64,000 bases of DNA from assembly GCA_910577555.1 (NCBI GenBank), contig CAJTLF010000011.1, positions 1 to 64,000 on the forward strand, in the 5' to 3' direction. Both the position numbers and the translations under genes were made by a program. Origin of the DNA: an uncultured Christensenella sp. GTDB lineage: Bacteria; Bacillota; Clostridia; Christensenellales; Borkfalkiaceae. Shown here one piece after another: positions 1 through 8,542 of the stretch (its first letter is position 1; the number at the start of each line of letters is the position of its first letter). The notes under the pieces are model-generated. The model was not told the origin of the DNA. It saw only the letters and a program-made list of their open reading frames with translations, and made no database searches.

Positions 1-43
1 GGGCATATTGTTTAGAGTCAAGCAATATTTCATATATTTCCAT
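1..43 (-). CDS. N-terminus of an unidentified protein, cut by the window edge
   Basis: The minus strand has an ATG at 43 followed by 14 open codons (reading MEIYEILLDSKQYA) that run off the window. An AAGGA Shine-Dalgarno sequence sits 7 nt upstream, and a sigma-A-type promoter lies at 141-169. This makes a real gene start likely, but too little is present to name a product. The open frame on the plus strand over 8-271 overlaps it and has no ribosome binding site. Confidence 0.5.
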   Translation of the reverse strand, partial: MEIYEILLDSKQYA

Positions 44-140
44 TTCAAGTTCCTTTTTCCTAAATTTACGGTCTCGCTATTTCTTTCTTTTTATGATAAC
101 TCCGTGTTCAACCGTATAAATTACTGTTTATCTTACAATC

Positions 141-169
141 ATTATAACACGAAAAATGAAAGAACGCAA
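141..169 (-). promoter_or_regulatory. Sigma-A promoter for the left-edge gene
   Basis: On the minus strand TTGCGT (169-164), a 17-nt spacer and TATAAT (146-141). The predicted leader of about 90 nt ends at the Shine-Dalgarno sequence before position 43. No riboswitch fold was recognised in the leader. Confidence 0.6.
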
Positions 170-248
170 CCGATTGAATTTTGCGGAAAATATAAAACAT
201 ATCTATATCTCACTTGGCTACGAGTAGACTCGTTCGTCTACGAAAAAA

Positions 249-280
249 AGTACAGAAAAGGCACAGCTTAACGCTATGCC
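249..280 (-). terminator. Intrinsic terminator after the rluB-end operon
   Basis: The minus-strand RNA forms an 8-bp stem GGCAUAGC/GCUGUGCC (280-273 with 267-260, one G-U pair) with a 5-nt loop, followed by U-rich sequence. It lies about 65 nt past the rluB stop and separates that operon from the left-edge gene. Confidence 0.6.
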
Positions 281-344
281 TAAATTTTTTATTTGCGTTT
301 TATTAAATTCCCAATGGGAATTACCGTAATCCCGCACCGTTTTT

Positions 345-1043
345 TTACATCGTAGTTAAATACGCTATCTCTATTTGTGTAAGTTTTCTGTACGCGCCGC
401 GGTCAAGTCCTCTCAGCGTAAGCTCGCCTATTTTTATGCGCTTTAAAAGGGTTACTTCCTTGCCTATCGCGGCAAACATTTTTCTTATTTCTCTGTTTTT
501 ACCTTCGGTAATAGTTACGTGAACTTTGGTATAAGCCTTGTTGGTTTCAACTATATGCGCCTTACATTTTTTTGTCTTGTAACCGTCTATTTCCAACCCG
601 CTCCGTATGGGATTAAGGTCGTTTTCCGTGAGCGTGCCTTCTATTTTTACAAGATAAGTTTTAGGTACTTCGTTTGACGGGTGAGTAAGCTTTTGCGCGA
701 GTTCTCCGTCTGTTGTAAGAATAAGCAAGCCTTCGCTGTCGTAGTCGAGTCTTCCCACCGGGTAAATTCTGCCCACTCCCTGCGGCATTAAATCCAGAAC
801 GGTTTTTCTTCCTTTCTCGTCTGAAACGGAACAGATATAACCTTTGGGCTTATTGAGAATATAATATTCGTTCTTTTTTAAAACCACTTTGTTACCGCAA
901 TAACAGACTTCGTCGTCTGGGTTTACGGTAACGCCCACGCCCGCAACTTTTCCGTTTACGGTAACTTTCCCGTCTGCAATAATTTTATCGCATTCCCGCC
1001 GCGACGCAATTCCTGCGGCGGCAAGATATTTGTTTAATCGCAT
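345..1043 (-). CDS. rluB: Pseudouridine synthase, RsuA/RluB family
   Basis: Predicted to isomerise a uridine in 23S rRNA to pseudouridine in the cytoplasm. The 232-residue protein has an N-terminal S4 RNA-binding domain (about residues 1-60, starting MRLNKYLAAAGIASRR). The catalytic motif GRLDYDSEGLL is at 98-107, with the nucleophilic Asp at about 100. The length fits single-domain RluB/RsuA enzymes. It is last in a dacB-gerW-DUF2953 run and ends before the terminator at 249-280. RluB versus RluE or RsuA cannot be settled from sequence alone; RluB is the usual assignment in this Clostridial neighbourhood. Confidence 0.9.
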   Translation of the reverse strand: MRLNKYLAAAGIASRRECDKIIADGKVTVNGKVAGVGVTVNPDDEVCYCGNKVVLKKNEYYILNKPKGYICSVSDEKGRKTVLDLMPQGVGRIYPVGRLDYDSEGLLILTTDGELAQKLTHPSNEVPKTYLVKIEGTLTENDLNPIRSGLEIDGYKTKKCKAHIVETNKAYTKVHVTITEGKNREIRKMFAAIGKEVTLLKRIKIGELTLRGLDRGAYRKLTQIEIAYLTTM

Positions 1044-1062
1044 AGATAACCAACTTTATAAT

Positions 1063-2079
1063 TTAATTATCTACTATACTATACAAATTATCGTTAAAAA
1101 TCAAGCCGTTTGCGTCGTAAATTTCCAAAATGCCGACGCGGTCGCCTTTTTTAATTTTCTTTTCGGTAACGGTAGATTTTATGCGTATTTGCAAACTTTC
1201 GGTATTTTTAACCACTAAATTCTGGGTTTTTGAAAGTTTGCAAAGTACTCTGTCTGACATAAATACAGTATTTTCATTCAATTCAAGCAATTTATACACA
1301 TAAAAACACTGGTCTAATATCGCAGAACTTCTTTCATACATATCGTAGCAGTTTAAAACTACGGTCACCACGTCCATTCCGTCGCGTTCAGCCGAAGAAA
1401 CGAGGCATCTGCCCGCTTTAAGCGTGTATCCCGTTTTAACTCCGTTCGCGCCTTCATAGCGATATAGCATTTTATTTTTGTTTTCAAACGAACGGAATTT
1501 TCCGACGTGACTTTTCGACGATACCACTTCTCTGAAAATTTCGTTATTCATTGCATAACAGGCGATATTGCACAAATCTCTTGCAGTTGTATAGTGTTCG
1601 TCGTCGGGCAAGCCGCTCGGATTTTTGAAATTTGTGTTGTCTGCGCCTATCCGTTTTGCCCGCTCGTTCATTACGTTTACGAAGTTTTCAACGCTTCCGC
1701 TGTGATGAATTGCAAGCGCAACCGCGCTATCGTTGCCCGAGCGCAACATTAGTCCGTATAAAAGGTCGCGCACGTCTATGCGCTCGTCTTTTTTTAAATA
1801 GATGCTCGAGCCTTCAACCCCCACCGCCGCGTCGGGAACGGTAATTTCTTCGTCAAGATTGCAGTCTTCCGCTATTATTATAGCGGTCATAATTTTAGTC
1901 GTGCTTGCCATAGGCATGCGCTTATCCGCGTTGCTTTCGGTAAGCACGGTACGCGTAGTAAGCTCCATGGCTATTTCCGCACCCGCGCTTGCCGATGCTC
2001 TTATCGGCGAACTCAGTCCGAAAGCACCGCAAAGCAGCATAACCGCAAGGCAGAAAAGCAATAAATATTTTTTACGCAT
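1063..2079 (-). CDS. dacB: D-alanyl-D-alanine carboxypeptidase (PBP5/DacB type)
   Basis: Secreted or membrane-tethered serine peptidase that trims the terminal D-Ala from peptidoglycan stem peptides. An N-terminal signal peptide covers about residues 1-30. The three penicillin-binding motifs are present: S59-TTK62, S114-G-N116 and K215-T-G217. At 338 residues it is at the short end for the family. It overlaps the GerW-like gene upstream by 8 nt, implying translational coupling, and it sits in a scpB-DUF2953-gerW neighbourhood, which suggests a spore cortex role. The window carries a second paralogue at 6774-7934. Confidence 0.9.
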   Translation of the reverse strand: MRKKYLLLFCLAVMLLCGAFGLSSPIRASASAGAEIAMELTTRTVLTESNADKRMPMASTTKIMTAIIIAEDCNLDEEITVPDAAVGVEGSSIYLKKDERIDVRDLLYGLMLRSGNDSAVALAIHHSGSVENFVNVMNERAKRIGADNTNFKNPSGLPDDEHYTTARDLCNIACYAMNNEIFREVVSSKSHVGKFRSFENKNKMLYRYEGANGVKTGYTLKAGRCLVSSAERDGMDVVTVVLNCYDMYERSSAILDQCFYVYKLLELNENTVFMSDRVLCKLSKTQNLVVKNTESLQIRIKSTVTEKKIKKGDRVGILEIYDANGLIFNDNLYSIVDN

Positions 2080-2446
2080 TGTCGGTAATCTTATGGACGA
2101 GTTCTCCCGTTTTATCTATTAAGGTGTCAATCGCGCCTTCGTCCACGCGTAAAAGCCTGCACCCCTTGCCGTCGTCAATCAAAAATGCCTTGGGTTTTAC
2201 CGTTATAACCGTGCCGTTTCCGCCCGCAAGCTGAAATCCGTCTGCTTCACGGAAGGTTTTCACGTCGCCGTATTCGCCGCCGCCGCTCAGATTAACTACC
2301 GTTACCGACGAAAGCGGAATTACTTCCGTACCGCTGACGGTAATTATCGATTTTCCGACTACGGTATCTGCGCCGGCAACCTTTTCAATTGAAATTGCCG
2401 GAGTATCAAACTCTTTTTCTCTGCTTTTTTTAAGTTTTGCGTTCAT
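2072..2446 (-). CDS. ytfJ: GerW/YtfJ family spore protein
   Basis: A 124-residue protein matching the GerW (YtfJ) fold by pattern. It has a V-V-G-K-S-I-I-T segment, then V-I-P-L-S-S-V, a Gly-rich GGGEYGD stretch and a PKAFLI segment. In Bacillus subtilis GerW is a spore protein needed for normal L-alanine germination. It is shorter than the Bacillus protein (about 150 residues), with a short charged N-terminus in place of the amphipathic helix. It overlaps both neighbours (16 nt with the DUF2953 gene, 8 nt with dacB), so all three are probably coexpressed during sporulation. Confidence 0.75.
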   Translation of the reverse strand: MNAKLKKSREKEFDTPAISIEKVAGADTVVGKSIITVSGTEVIPLSSVTVVNLSGGGEYGDVKTFREADGFQLAGGNGTVITVKPKAFLIDDGKGCRLLRVDEGAIDTLIDKTGELVHKITDNA

Positions 2447-2954
2447 GTAACTTCTCCATTATTATTATAAATAGAATTTTTGCTACGACGGTTAAATTTA
2501 AAATCGTAACAGCTTTTGCGTAGTATCTTATTTCGGAATGTTCTTCGTTAAGCACCGTGTAGTTGCGCAATTTGCAATAATTGCCGTTTATCTGCAAAAA
2601 TTTATAAATCGCCGTGGTAAAACAGCTTTGAGCAAGTGCAACGTAAGCGTTGCCTTCCTTTTTCATACCGTAATCCCCCAATTGAACTACCTTATAAATA
2701 CACAGTTGATTGAATATTTTATAAAGGCTTATATTCAATTTTTTTGCGTCCATTTTCTTGTTTTTGCCGTTTATCTGCATTTCCCCGAAACTGTCGCTTA
2801 CCGTATTGATATTGTAAAAGTTGAATTTGAATATGCCCACGTTAAGACTTGCGTATTTACTGCCCGTATTTACGTAAATATAATTGTTTATATGAATCGG
2901 AAATATAAATAACAAAAACCCAGCCGCACTAAGACATACCAAAGTCAGGTTCAT
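2430..2954 (-). CDS. DUF2953-like membrane protein
   Basis: A 174-residue protein with one N-terminal membrane segment (about residues 4-22, ending in a P-I motif typical of DUF2953) and a hydrophobic segment near the C-terminus. DUF2953 proteins of unknown function sit directly upstream of ytfJ in many spore-forming Clostridia, which is the arrangement here. It follows the scpAB terminator at 2989-3014, so it starts its own transcription unit. No Shine-Dalgarno sequence is visible before the ATG. The assignment rests on topology and context. Confidence 0.6.
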   Translation of the reverse strand: MNLTLVCLSAAGFLLFIFPIHINNYIYVNTGSKYASLNVGIFKFNFYNINTVSDSFGEMQINGKNKKMDAKKLNISLYKIFNQLCIYKVVQLGDYGMKKEGNAYVALAQSCFTTAIYKFLQINGNYCKLRNYTVLNEEHSEIRYYAKAVTILNLTVVAKILFIIIMEKLHERKT

Positions 2955-2988
2955 AAAAATATTATTTGTAACAAAATTTTTTATATAC

Positions 2989-3014
2989 CAAAAAAGACGG
3001 CGCGAAGCCGTCTT
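2989..3014 (-). terminator. Intrinsic terminator after scpB
   Basis: Minus-strand stem AAGACGGC/GCCGUCUU (8 bp) with a 5-nt loop, followed by U5. It lies 15 nt past the scpB stop and ends the lysA-M50-scpA-scpB unit. Confidence 0.85.
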
Positions 3015-3028
3015 AAATATTTTTAAAA

Positions 3029-3742
3029 TTAATCTATTTTAATAAGTTCGTCGTCATCGCCCGCAAAATCTGGAAGTTCAAAGCCGTCTTCATCTATTCT
3101 CGGCTGCTTTTCAACGGGTTTTTCAACCCTTTTTTCCGCAACGGCTTCAGGCTCTACGTACTCGTCTTTCTTGTAAAGATAATTTCCGTCGTCTTCGTCG
3201 TCGCCTAAGATATTGCCGTTGAGTTCCGCAATCTGTGCCATTAACTCGTCGTAATCCGGCAGTTCGTCAATTGAATTAAGCTTGAACCTTTTTAAAAAAT
3301 TATCGGTCGTAGCGTACATAATCGGCTTTCCGACCGCGTCTTTTCTTCCGCACGCGGCAATCATATCGAGTTCGAGCAAAGTATGTACGGCATAGTCGCA
3401 GCTGACTTGCCTTATGTCTTCAAGCTCGGGCTTGGTGATGGGCTGTTTATACGCAATTATCGCCGCGCATTCCAGAATGGTTTTCGTAAATTCCTTTTCC
3501 TTTATGGGAATAAGTACTTCGGAAATTTGTTGCTTGTATTTCGGGTTGGACGCCAACTGCAATTTTCCGTTAAAAGTCAATAGCTGAATGCCGCCGTCCT
3601 GTCCGAGCTTTTCCTTCAGCTCGTCTATACTTTTATTTACTTCCTTTACGGAAACCCCTAACTTTTCAACTATAAACTTTACGGGAACGGCTTCGCCGGA
3701 CGCAAAAACTATAGCTTCAATTATATTCGTCAAATTGTTCAT
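3029..3742 (-). CDS. scpB: Segregation and condensation protein B
   Basis: Kleisin-interacting subunit of the SMC-ScpAB condensin complex, needed for chromosome segregation. The first 170 residues have the tandem winged-helix pattern of ScpB, including the A-I-I-A-Y-K-Q-P-I-T-K-P-E segment. Beyond it is an acidic, low-complexity tail rich in E, D, K and P (about residues 180-237) that is probably disordered. The start overlaps scpA by 26 nt, the usual coupled arrangement. Confidence 0.93.
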   Translation of the reverse strand: MNNLTNIIEAIVFASGEAVPVKFIVEKLGVSVKEVNKSIDELKEKLGQDGGIQLLTFNGKLQLASNPKYKQQISEVLIPIKEKEFTKTILECAAIIAYKQPITKPELEDIRQVSCDYAVHTLLELDMIAACGRKDAVGKPIMYATTDNFLKRFKLNSIDELPDYDELMAQIAELNGNILGDDEDDGNYLYKKDEYVEPEAVAEKRVEKPVEKQPRIDEDGFELPDFAGDDDELIKID

Positions 3743-4529
3743 TTATAACGTCCTTTAAATCCCAGTCGGGATTAAGTGAAATTTCTATTTCAGCAAATGT
3801 GTATTCCTGCCTGACCAGTATAAACTGGTGCTTTAACATTTCCAAAAGTGCCTGGAAAGTGGTAACCACTTCGTTTTTTGAAAATACCGTAAACAAACTT
3901 TCGAATTTAACGCTTTTTTCCGATATCAACCGTTCGCGGATATAGGCAACTTTTTCTTCTACCGTATAAACGTCTTTGGGTATTTCCCTTACCTTTTCCT
4001 TTTCGCGCTGCAAGCTCTCGTTTTTGAGCATCATTTTTGCAAACGCTTCCAAAAGCGCGTTTACGGTGAAATCTTTATAAACCACCCGCACGGTATTTAA
4101 CGACGGGTCGGGTTCTTTGAATACGTAGCCAACCGTTTCCAAATCCTTTAATTTAGGAGTTTCACCCTTAATAAGCTCGTATTCGCGCTGTTTAAGCTGC
4201 TCAATAAGCGCCTGCTTTTCGTCTTCGTCGCCGCCCATATCTTCGCCGTCCACCTCGACGACGGGCAACATACTCTTTGATTTTATGTAAATTATCTGGG
4301 CCGCCATAGCGAGATATTCGCTCTCTTTATCCACGTCGCGGTGCGGCTGTGATTTCATAAATTCGATGTAATCAAGAAACTGCTCGGTTACTTTGGAAAC
4401 GAAAACGTCTTCGATTTTTATCTGTGCAATATTTATCAAGTGCAACAGTAAATCGAGCGGACCTTCGAAATCGTCGAGAACGGTGTTGTAGTCTACTACC
4501 GATTCAAAATTTTCTACGTTAAAAGCCAT
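3717..4529 (-). CDS. scpA: Segregation and condensation protein A (kleisin)
   Basis: Kleisin that bridges SMC heads in bacterial condensin. The N-terminal FEGPLDLLLHLI motif (about residues 22-33) is diagnostic, followed by helical regions and a C-terminal winged helix ending in a PDWDLKDV segment. Its 270 residues are typical. It lies 6 nt after the M50 peptidase gene and overlaps scpB. Confidence 0.95.
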   Translation of the reverse strand: MAFNVENFESVVDYNTVLDDFEGPLDLLLHLINIAQIKIEDVFVSKVTEQFLDYIEFMKSQPHRDVDKESEYLAMAAQIIYIKSKSMLPVVEVDGEDMGGDEDEKQALIEQLKQREYELIKGETPKLKDLETVGYVFKEPDPSLNTVRVVYKDFTVNALLEAFAKMMLKNESLQREKEKVREIPKDVYTVEEKVAYIRERLISEKSVKFESLFTVFSKNEVVTTFQALLEMLKHQFILVRQEYTFAEIEISLNPDWDLKDVINEQFDEYN

Positions 4530-4535
4530 AATAAT

Positions 4536-5279
4536 TTACCACATCGGGAAAGTTACGGGCAGCCCGAAAATTGCATTCCATAATGCGGTAATGGGAAACC
4601 CTATAATGTTTTGCGCAAACCAACCCACCCAACCGAGAATATCGAAATATTCTACGAAAGGTAAATCGGTATATCTTTGCAGAACGCCGCAAAGAAAGCT
4701 TTCAAGTACGAGTATTAAAAGTATATAAGTTCCGTAAACGCGTAAAAATCTGCGTACGGGATTTACTTCTCTTGTGAACGATTCCACCACTCTGAAACCG
4801 TCCAGCGGGAACACGGGCAAAAGGTTGAATACGAATACGCTCATACCGTAAGCGTAAATTAAAAACAGTGAATTATAAACAACCTTAACTATAAAATCAA
4901 GCCATTGGTTATCAAGAAAAAACGCGTAATTTGCCGAGTAAACGTACTTATAAATTACCAAAAACAGCGGATATGCAATAAAAGCTATTAAATAGTTTGC
5001 TATAACTCCCGCAATTGCGGTGCAAAACAGACCTTTTCTGTAACTTTTGAAGTTTGCGGGATTAATGGGAACGGGCTTTGCCCAACCGAAACCCGTAACG
5101 GCACACATTACGAAGCCCACGGGGTCAAGATGTTTTATGGGGTTGAGCGTTAATCTGCCCTGAAATTTTGCAGTTCCGTCGCCGCATTTATACGCTACGA
5201 ACGCGTGCGCAAATTCGTGCGGGGCAAATATGAATATAACGGCAATAACGCCCGCTAAAAGTTCGATTATTTCTTCCAT
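4536..5279 (-). CDS. Site-2 protease family M50 metallopeptidase
   Basis: Polytopic membrane zinc protease. The zinc motif HEFAH is at residues 21-25 and the third ligand lies in NLLPVFPLDG (about 155-164). At 247 residues and without a PDZ domain, it matches the short rhomboid-like M50 proteins found next to scpAB in many Firmicutes rather than SpoIVFB or RseP. Its substrate is unknown. It lies between lysA and scpA with spacings of 14 and 6 nt. Confidence 0.85.
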   Translation of the reverse strand: MEEIIELLAGVIAVIFIFAPHEFAHAFVAYKCGDGTAKFQGRLTLNPIKHLDPVGFVMCAVTGFGWAKPVPINPANFKSYRKGLFCTAIAGVIANYLIAFIAYPLFLVIYKYVYSANYAFFLDNQWLDFIVKVVYNSLFLIYAYGMSVFVFNLLPVFPLDGFRVVESFTREVNPVRRFLRVYGTYILLILVLESFLCGVLQRYTDLPFVEYFDILGWVGWFAQNIIGFPITALWNAIFGLPVTFPMW

Positions 5280-5293
5280 TTCATTCCTTAAAA

Positions 5294-6628
5294 TTATTTT
5301 CCGCTTAAAAGTCTTGACGGCAAAACGTCGTTCCGCGTCAAATCTTCATAAGTTTGCGGTTTAATAATATATTCCGCCTTTCCTTCGTTTACAAGCACCG
5401 CGGCGGGAATAAAGTTGCGGTTATAGTTGCTCGCCATCGAATAATTGTACGCGCCCGTCGTTAAAACGGCGATTATATCCCCTTCGCGCGCCTGCGGAAG
5501 AGTGAAATCGAGCCCGATAAGGTCGCCGCTCTCGCAACATTTTCCCGCAATTGCTACCTTTTCGGTGCAGGGCTCGTTTGCCCTGTTTGCTAAAATTGCG
5601 GTATATTTCGATTGATACAGCGCGTAACGGGGATTGTCGAACATTCCGCCGTCCACCGCCAGGTATTTTCTTACGCCCGAAATATCTTTGATTGCTCCGA
5701 CGGTATACAGAGTTACGCCGCTTTCGCCGATTATGGAGCGTCCGGGCTCGAGCAGTAAATACGGCCTGTTCAAACCGTGCTGCTTACATTTAACTTTTAT
5801 CGCGTTAATCAAAGCTTTTAAATATCCGGCATAATCGGCAGGCGTCATTTTAGGGTCTTCGTCGTTGTACCAAACTCCGAAACCGCCGCCGAGATTTATT
5901 TCCTTAGCTTCGAACCCGCATTTATTTTTGATTTCTGCAACGAAATCCATAACCTTTTCAGCCGCAAGAACGAACGATTTTTTTTCGAATATCTGCGAGC
6001 CGATATGGCAGTGATAACCCTTTAAAATCAGATTTTTCTTTTCCGAAACGTGCTTTATAATCTTTTCCGCCGTGCCGTCCGCAATCGAAAAACCGAATTT
6101 ACTGTCGGTGCGCGCCGTCTGAACGAATGCGTGCGTGTGCGCTTCTATTCCCGGATTAATTCTTACCAATACGGGTTGTTTAATTCCCTTATCCGCGGCA
6201 AGACTGTCAAGCATATCCGCTTCACGGTAACTGTCTACGACGATAGTCCCCACGCCGTAATCGAGAGCGTATTCAAGCTCTGCTTTAAGCTTATTATTGC
6301 CGTGCATATAAATTTTATCCGCGGGAAATCCTGCGGAGCGGGCGGTGTAAAGCTCTCCGCCCGAAACTGTATCGACGCCTATTCCTTCCTGCTTTGCAAT
6401 AGCGTAAATTGCGGTGCATGAAAACGCTTTGGACGCGTAAAGAACCATACCGTTACCGTTGTATTCGCTTGCGAGCGTGTCACGATAGACGCTCATCATT
6501 CGGCGTATATGTTTTTCATCGAAAACGTAAAGCGGCGTACCGAACCTTTCGGCAATTTCCGTTGCGTCCATACCGCCTATTTCAAGGTGTCCTTTCGAGT
6601 TGATTTTAAGCGTTTCTCTTGCGTTCAT
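5294..6628 (-). CDS. lysA: Diaminopimelate decarboxylase
   Basis: PLP enzyme that decarboxylates meso-diaminopimelate to L-lysine, the last step of lysine synthesis. The PLP lysine lies in V-L-Y-A-S-K-A-F near the N-terminus. The HIGSQ, GGGFG and EPGRS motifs and the late CESGD motif are present. The frame can be extended to a TTG at 6655, but the ATG at 6628 has a GGTGGAG Shine-Dalgarno sequence 7 nt upstream, so a 444-residue protein is preferred. It is the first gene of its operon, with a promoter at 6646-6674. Confidence 0.95.
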   Translation of the reverse strand: MNARETLKINSKGHLEIGGMDATEIAERFGTPLYVFDEKHIRRMMSVYRDTLASEYNGNGMVLYASKAFSCTAIYAIAKQEGIGVDTVSGGELYTARSAGFPADKIYMHGNNKLKAELEYALDYGVGTIVVDSYREADMLDSLAADKGIKQPVLVRINPGIEAHTHAFVQTARTDSKFGFSIADGTAEKIIKHVSEKKNLILKGYHCHIGSQIFEKKSFVLAAEKVMDFVAEIKNKCGFEAKEINLGGGFGVWYNDEDPKMTPADYAGYLKALINAIKVKCKQHGLNRPYLLLEPGRSIIGESGVTLYTVGAIKDISGVRKYLAVDGGMFDNPRYALYQSKYTAILANRANEPCTEKVAIAGKCCESGDLIGLDFTLPQAREGDIIAVLTTGAYNYSMASNYNRNFIPAAVLVNEGKAEYIIKPQTYEDLTRNDVLPSRLLSGK

Positions 6629-6645
6629 ACTAAATCTCCACCGTA

Positions 6646-6674
6646 ATTTTAGCAAAATACGCGCAATTAGTCAA
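6646..6674 (-). promoter_or_regulatory. Sigma-A promoter of lysA
   Basis: Minus strand TTGACT (6674-6669), 17-nt spacer, TAAAAT (6651-6646). The leader is only about 10 nt and contains the Shine-Dalgarno sequence, so there is no room for a lysine riboswitch. Confidence 0.7.
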
Positions 6675-6707
6675 TTACATTGTCCACCGTTTTTAACTTT
6701 GTTAAAA

Positions 6708-6755
6708 GTAAAAAGAAACGCTCGCGGGCAACAAAACTTCCGCCAGCGAGCGTTT
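6708..6755 (-). terminator. Intrinsic terminator after dacF
   Basis: A 10-bp stem AAACGCTCGC/GCGAGCGTTT (6755-6746 with 6726-6717) with a long loop, followed on the minus strand by CTTTTTACTTT. It lies 19 nt after the dacF stop. Confidence 0.75.
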
Positions 6756-6773
6756 TCGCAATATGAAATTAAT

Positions 6774-7934
6774 TTACATTGCCCAATTTTGCGCAATTTG
6801 CTTGAAATAATCTATAAATCCTGCTTTTTCAACGCTTTCCGCCGCGACTACGTTTACGGTATCTTCAAGTACGTTATCCTTGTAAATTTCTATTCTGCCC
6901 ACGACGGAATTTTCCGCAACGGGAGCCTTTACGTCGTCCGCTATTAAAACGTAGCTGACTTCGGGAGTTTTATCGTTAGCCGAAAAGATATACGCGTTGC
7001 GTTCGGGTCTTACGAGAAAAGTATCCTTCTTACCGCCGCGAACAAAAAACTCGTCGTTCAAAGTCACGTCTTTATCCAATACGATTTTGTTTTTGAAGTT
7101 TGCAAAACCGTATTCGAACATTTTTATCGCGGAACTGAACCTGTCGTCGCTGGACGATGCACCAAGCACTGCGGAAACGAGACGCATATTATTTTTCTGT
7201 GCAGTTGACGCAAGACAGAACCCCGCTTCGTTGGTAAATCCAGTCTTTCCGCCGTCGCATGCGGGATATTTGCGGATTAGCTTGTTGGTATTCGTCATAG
7301 AAGTCGTTCTTTCTTCGGGGTGAGCAAAGTCTTCAAGCCAGATTTTGCTGTATTTGAAGTAATCTTCGTATTTTATGAGATTTGAGAACATTGTCGCAAC
7401 GTCTTTAGCGCACGAATATTGAGTATCGCGCGGTAATCCCGTACAGTTCGCAAACAGCGTGTCCGCACAGCCGAGCGATTTGGCTTTTTCGTTCATTCTT
7501 GCAACGAATTCCTGCTCTCCGCCCGCTACCGTTTCGGAGAGAGCAACGCAGCTGTCGTTAGCCGAGCATACGATAATGCTCTTAATTAGCTGATTTACTT
7601 CGTATTCGCAACCGCTTTCCAAAAATACTTGCGAACCGCCCATTCCCGCGGCGTTTTCGCTTACGGTAACCGTATCGGTGAGCGCGAGAGAACCGTCGCG
7701 TATAGCGTCGAACACGAGTGTTAAAGTCATAACCTTGCAAACGCTCGCAATGGGCATACGCGCCGTTTCGTTCTCTTTGTAAAGGCATTCGCCCGTATTG
7801 TAATCCATAAGGTAAGCCGACTTACAGTTTTTAGTAAGGCTTGACGCGTTGTTATTTTCTAAAGTAAAACCGCTAATCGCGCCGCTTGATGCAACGATTG
7901 CGGAAACTAACGTTAATGCACACAACTTTTTCAT
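6774..7934 (-). CDS. dacF: D-alanyl-D-alanine carboxypeptidase, sporulation DacF type
   Basis: A 386-residue secreted PBP5-like enzyme that trims D-Ala from peptidoglycan. It has a signal peptide (about residues 1-22) and the motifs S64-VCK67, S124-A-N126 and K230-T-G232. The C-terminal part has the beta-rich domain and an amphipathic end typical of membrane-tethered DacF/DacA. Its place beside spoIIM-like and spoIVB genes matches forespore DacF. A sigma-F/G-type promoter ends 5 nt before the ATG and there is no Shine-Dalgarno sequence, so the mRNA is predicted to be leaderless. Confidence 0.9.
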   Translation of the reverse strand: MKKLCALTLVSAIVASSGAISGFTLENNNASSLTKNCKSAYLMDYNTGECLYKENETARMPIASVCKVMTLTLVFDAIRDGSLALTDTVTVSENAAGMGGSQVFLESGCEYEVNQLIKSIIVCSANDSCVALSETVAGGEQEFVARMNEKAKSLGCADTLFANCTGLPRDTQYSCAKDVATMFSNLIKYEDYFKYSKIWLEDFAHPEERTTSMTNTNKLIRKYPACDGGKTGFTNEAGFCLASTAQKNNMRLVSAVLGASSSDDRFSSAIKMFEYGFANFKNKIVLDKDVTLNDEFFVRGGKKDTFLVRPERNAYIFSANDKTPEVSYVLIADDVKAPVAENSVVGRIEIYKDNVLEDTVNVVAAESVEKAGFIDYFKQIAQNWAM

Positions 7935-7939
7935 AAAAG

Positions 7940-7968
7940 CAGTATGCGTATTAAAACGGCAATTATAC
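7940..7968 (-). promoter_or_regulatory. Candidate sigma-F/G promoter of dacF
   Basis: Minus strand GTATA (7968-7964), 17-nt spacer, CATACTG (7946-7940), close to the Bacillus sigma-G consensus GHATR-17/18-CATXHTA. In B. subtilis dacF is read by forespore sigma factors. The expected start site coincides with the ATG at 7934. Confidence 0.55.
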
Positions 7969-8505
7969 TATAATAATGACAATTCTGAAAACGACGTTTA
8001 CGAACAATATCAAAATTATGGAATCAATTAAAGAAAGTGCAAGCGGCAACAGTAACGCCCACCACTTATCGAATTTTCTGCACGTTTCGGTAATGAGAAA
8101 GCAAATTATGAAGGATACCAAAGTTGCGGGAATAAATACGAAAATCGCAACTATAGAGCCGCTCAGCGAAGTAACGCCGAATAAAATCGCGGTGTAAATT
8201 CCGAAAGTCAAACCGCGAATATAAAGAAAAATCAGCGTAAAGTATTTGAATTTTGTAAAATAGCAGATGAGAAAAAACGCGTAAAAATAAATTGCGTCGG
8301 CAAGAAAATGCGTAAAAAACAGCGGAGTGCTATTAAAAGAAAATACGTTAAAAACGTACTCGTTCCCGAAATTAATGAAGTAAATATTGGTTTTTACCAA
8401 ACTGCATAGTACTATGCCACATATAATTGAGCATCCGAGCGTTATTAAAAAGGATAAAAGAAACTTTTTATCACAATTTTTTACGCAAAACGACAAATTT
8501 CTCAT
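7963..8505 (-). CDS. spoIIM: Stage II sporulation protein M-like membrane protein
   Basis: A 180-residue, strongly hydrophobic protein with about five membrane segments, matching the DUF95/SpoIIM pattern, including a R-G-L-T-F-G-x-Y segment in the middle. In B. subtilis SpoIIM works with SpoIID and SpoIIP in septal peptidoglycan degradation during engulfment. Its place between dacF and spoIVB supports the call. A sigma-E-type promoter lies directly upstream. No Shine-Dalgarno sequence precedes the ATG. Confidence 0.7.
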   Translation of the reverse strand: MRNLSFCVKNCDKKFLLSFLITLGCSIICGIVLCSLVKTNIYFINFGNEYVFNVFSFNSTPLFFTHFLADAIYFYAFFLICYFTKFKYFTLIFLYIRGLTFGIYTAILFGVTSLSGSIVAIFVFIPATLVSFIICFLITETCRKFDKWWALLLPLALSLIDSIILILFVNVVFRIVIIIV

Positions 8506-8513
8506 ATACTATC

Positions 8514-8542
8514 AATATATGAGAAACCGTCGGTCAATATGA
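8514..8542 (-). promoter_or_regulatory. Candidate sigma-E promoter of spoIIM
   Basis: Minus strand TCATATT (8542-8536), a spacer of exactly 14 nt, CATATATT (8521-8514). The -35 matches the sigma-E consensus KMATATT fully and the -10 matches CATACAAT at 6 of 8. The -35 overlaps the end of spoIVB. The start site would fall about 2 nt before the ATG. Confidence 0.55.

Noticed and set aside
8..271. 87-residue open frame on the plus strand at the left edge
   Set aside because: No ribosome binding site and no family resemblance; it lies over the promoter and start of a minus-strand gene and a terminator.
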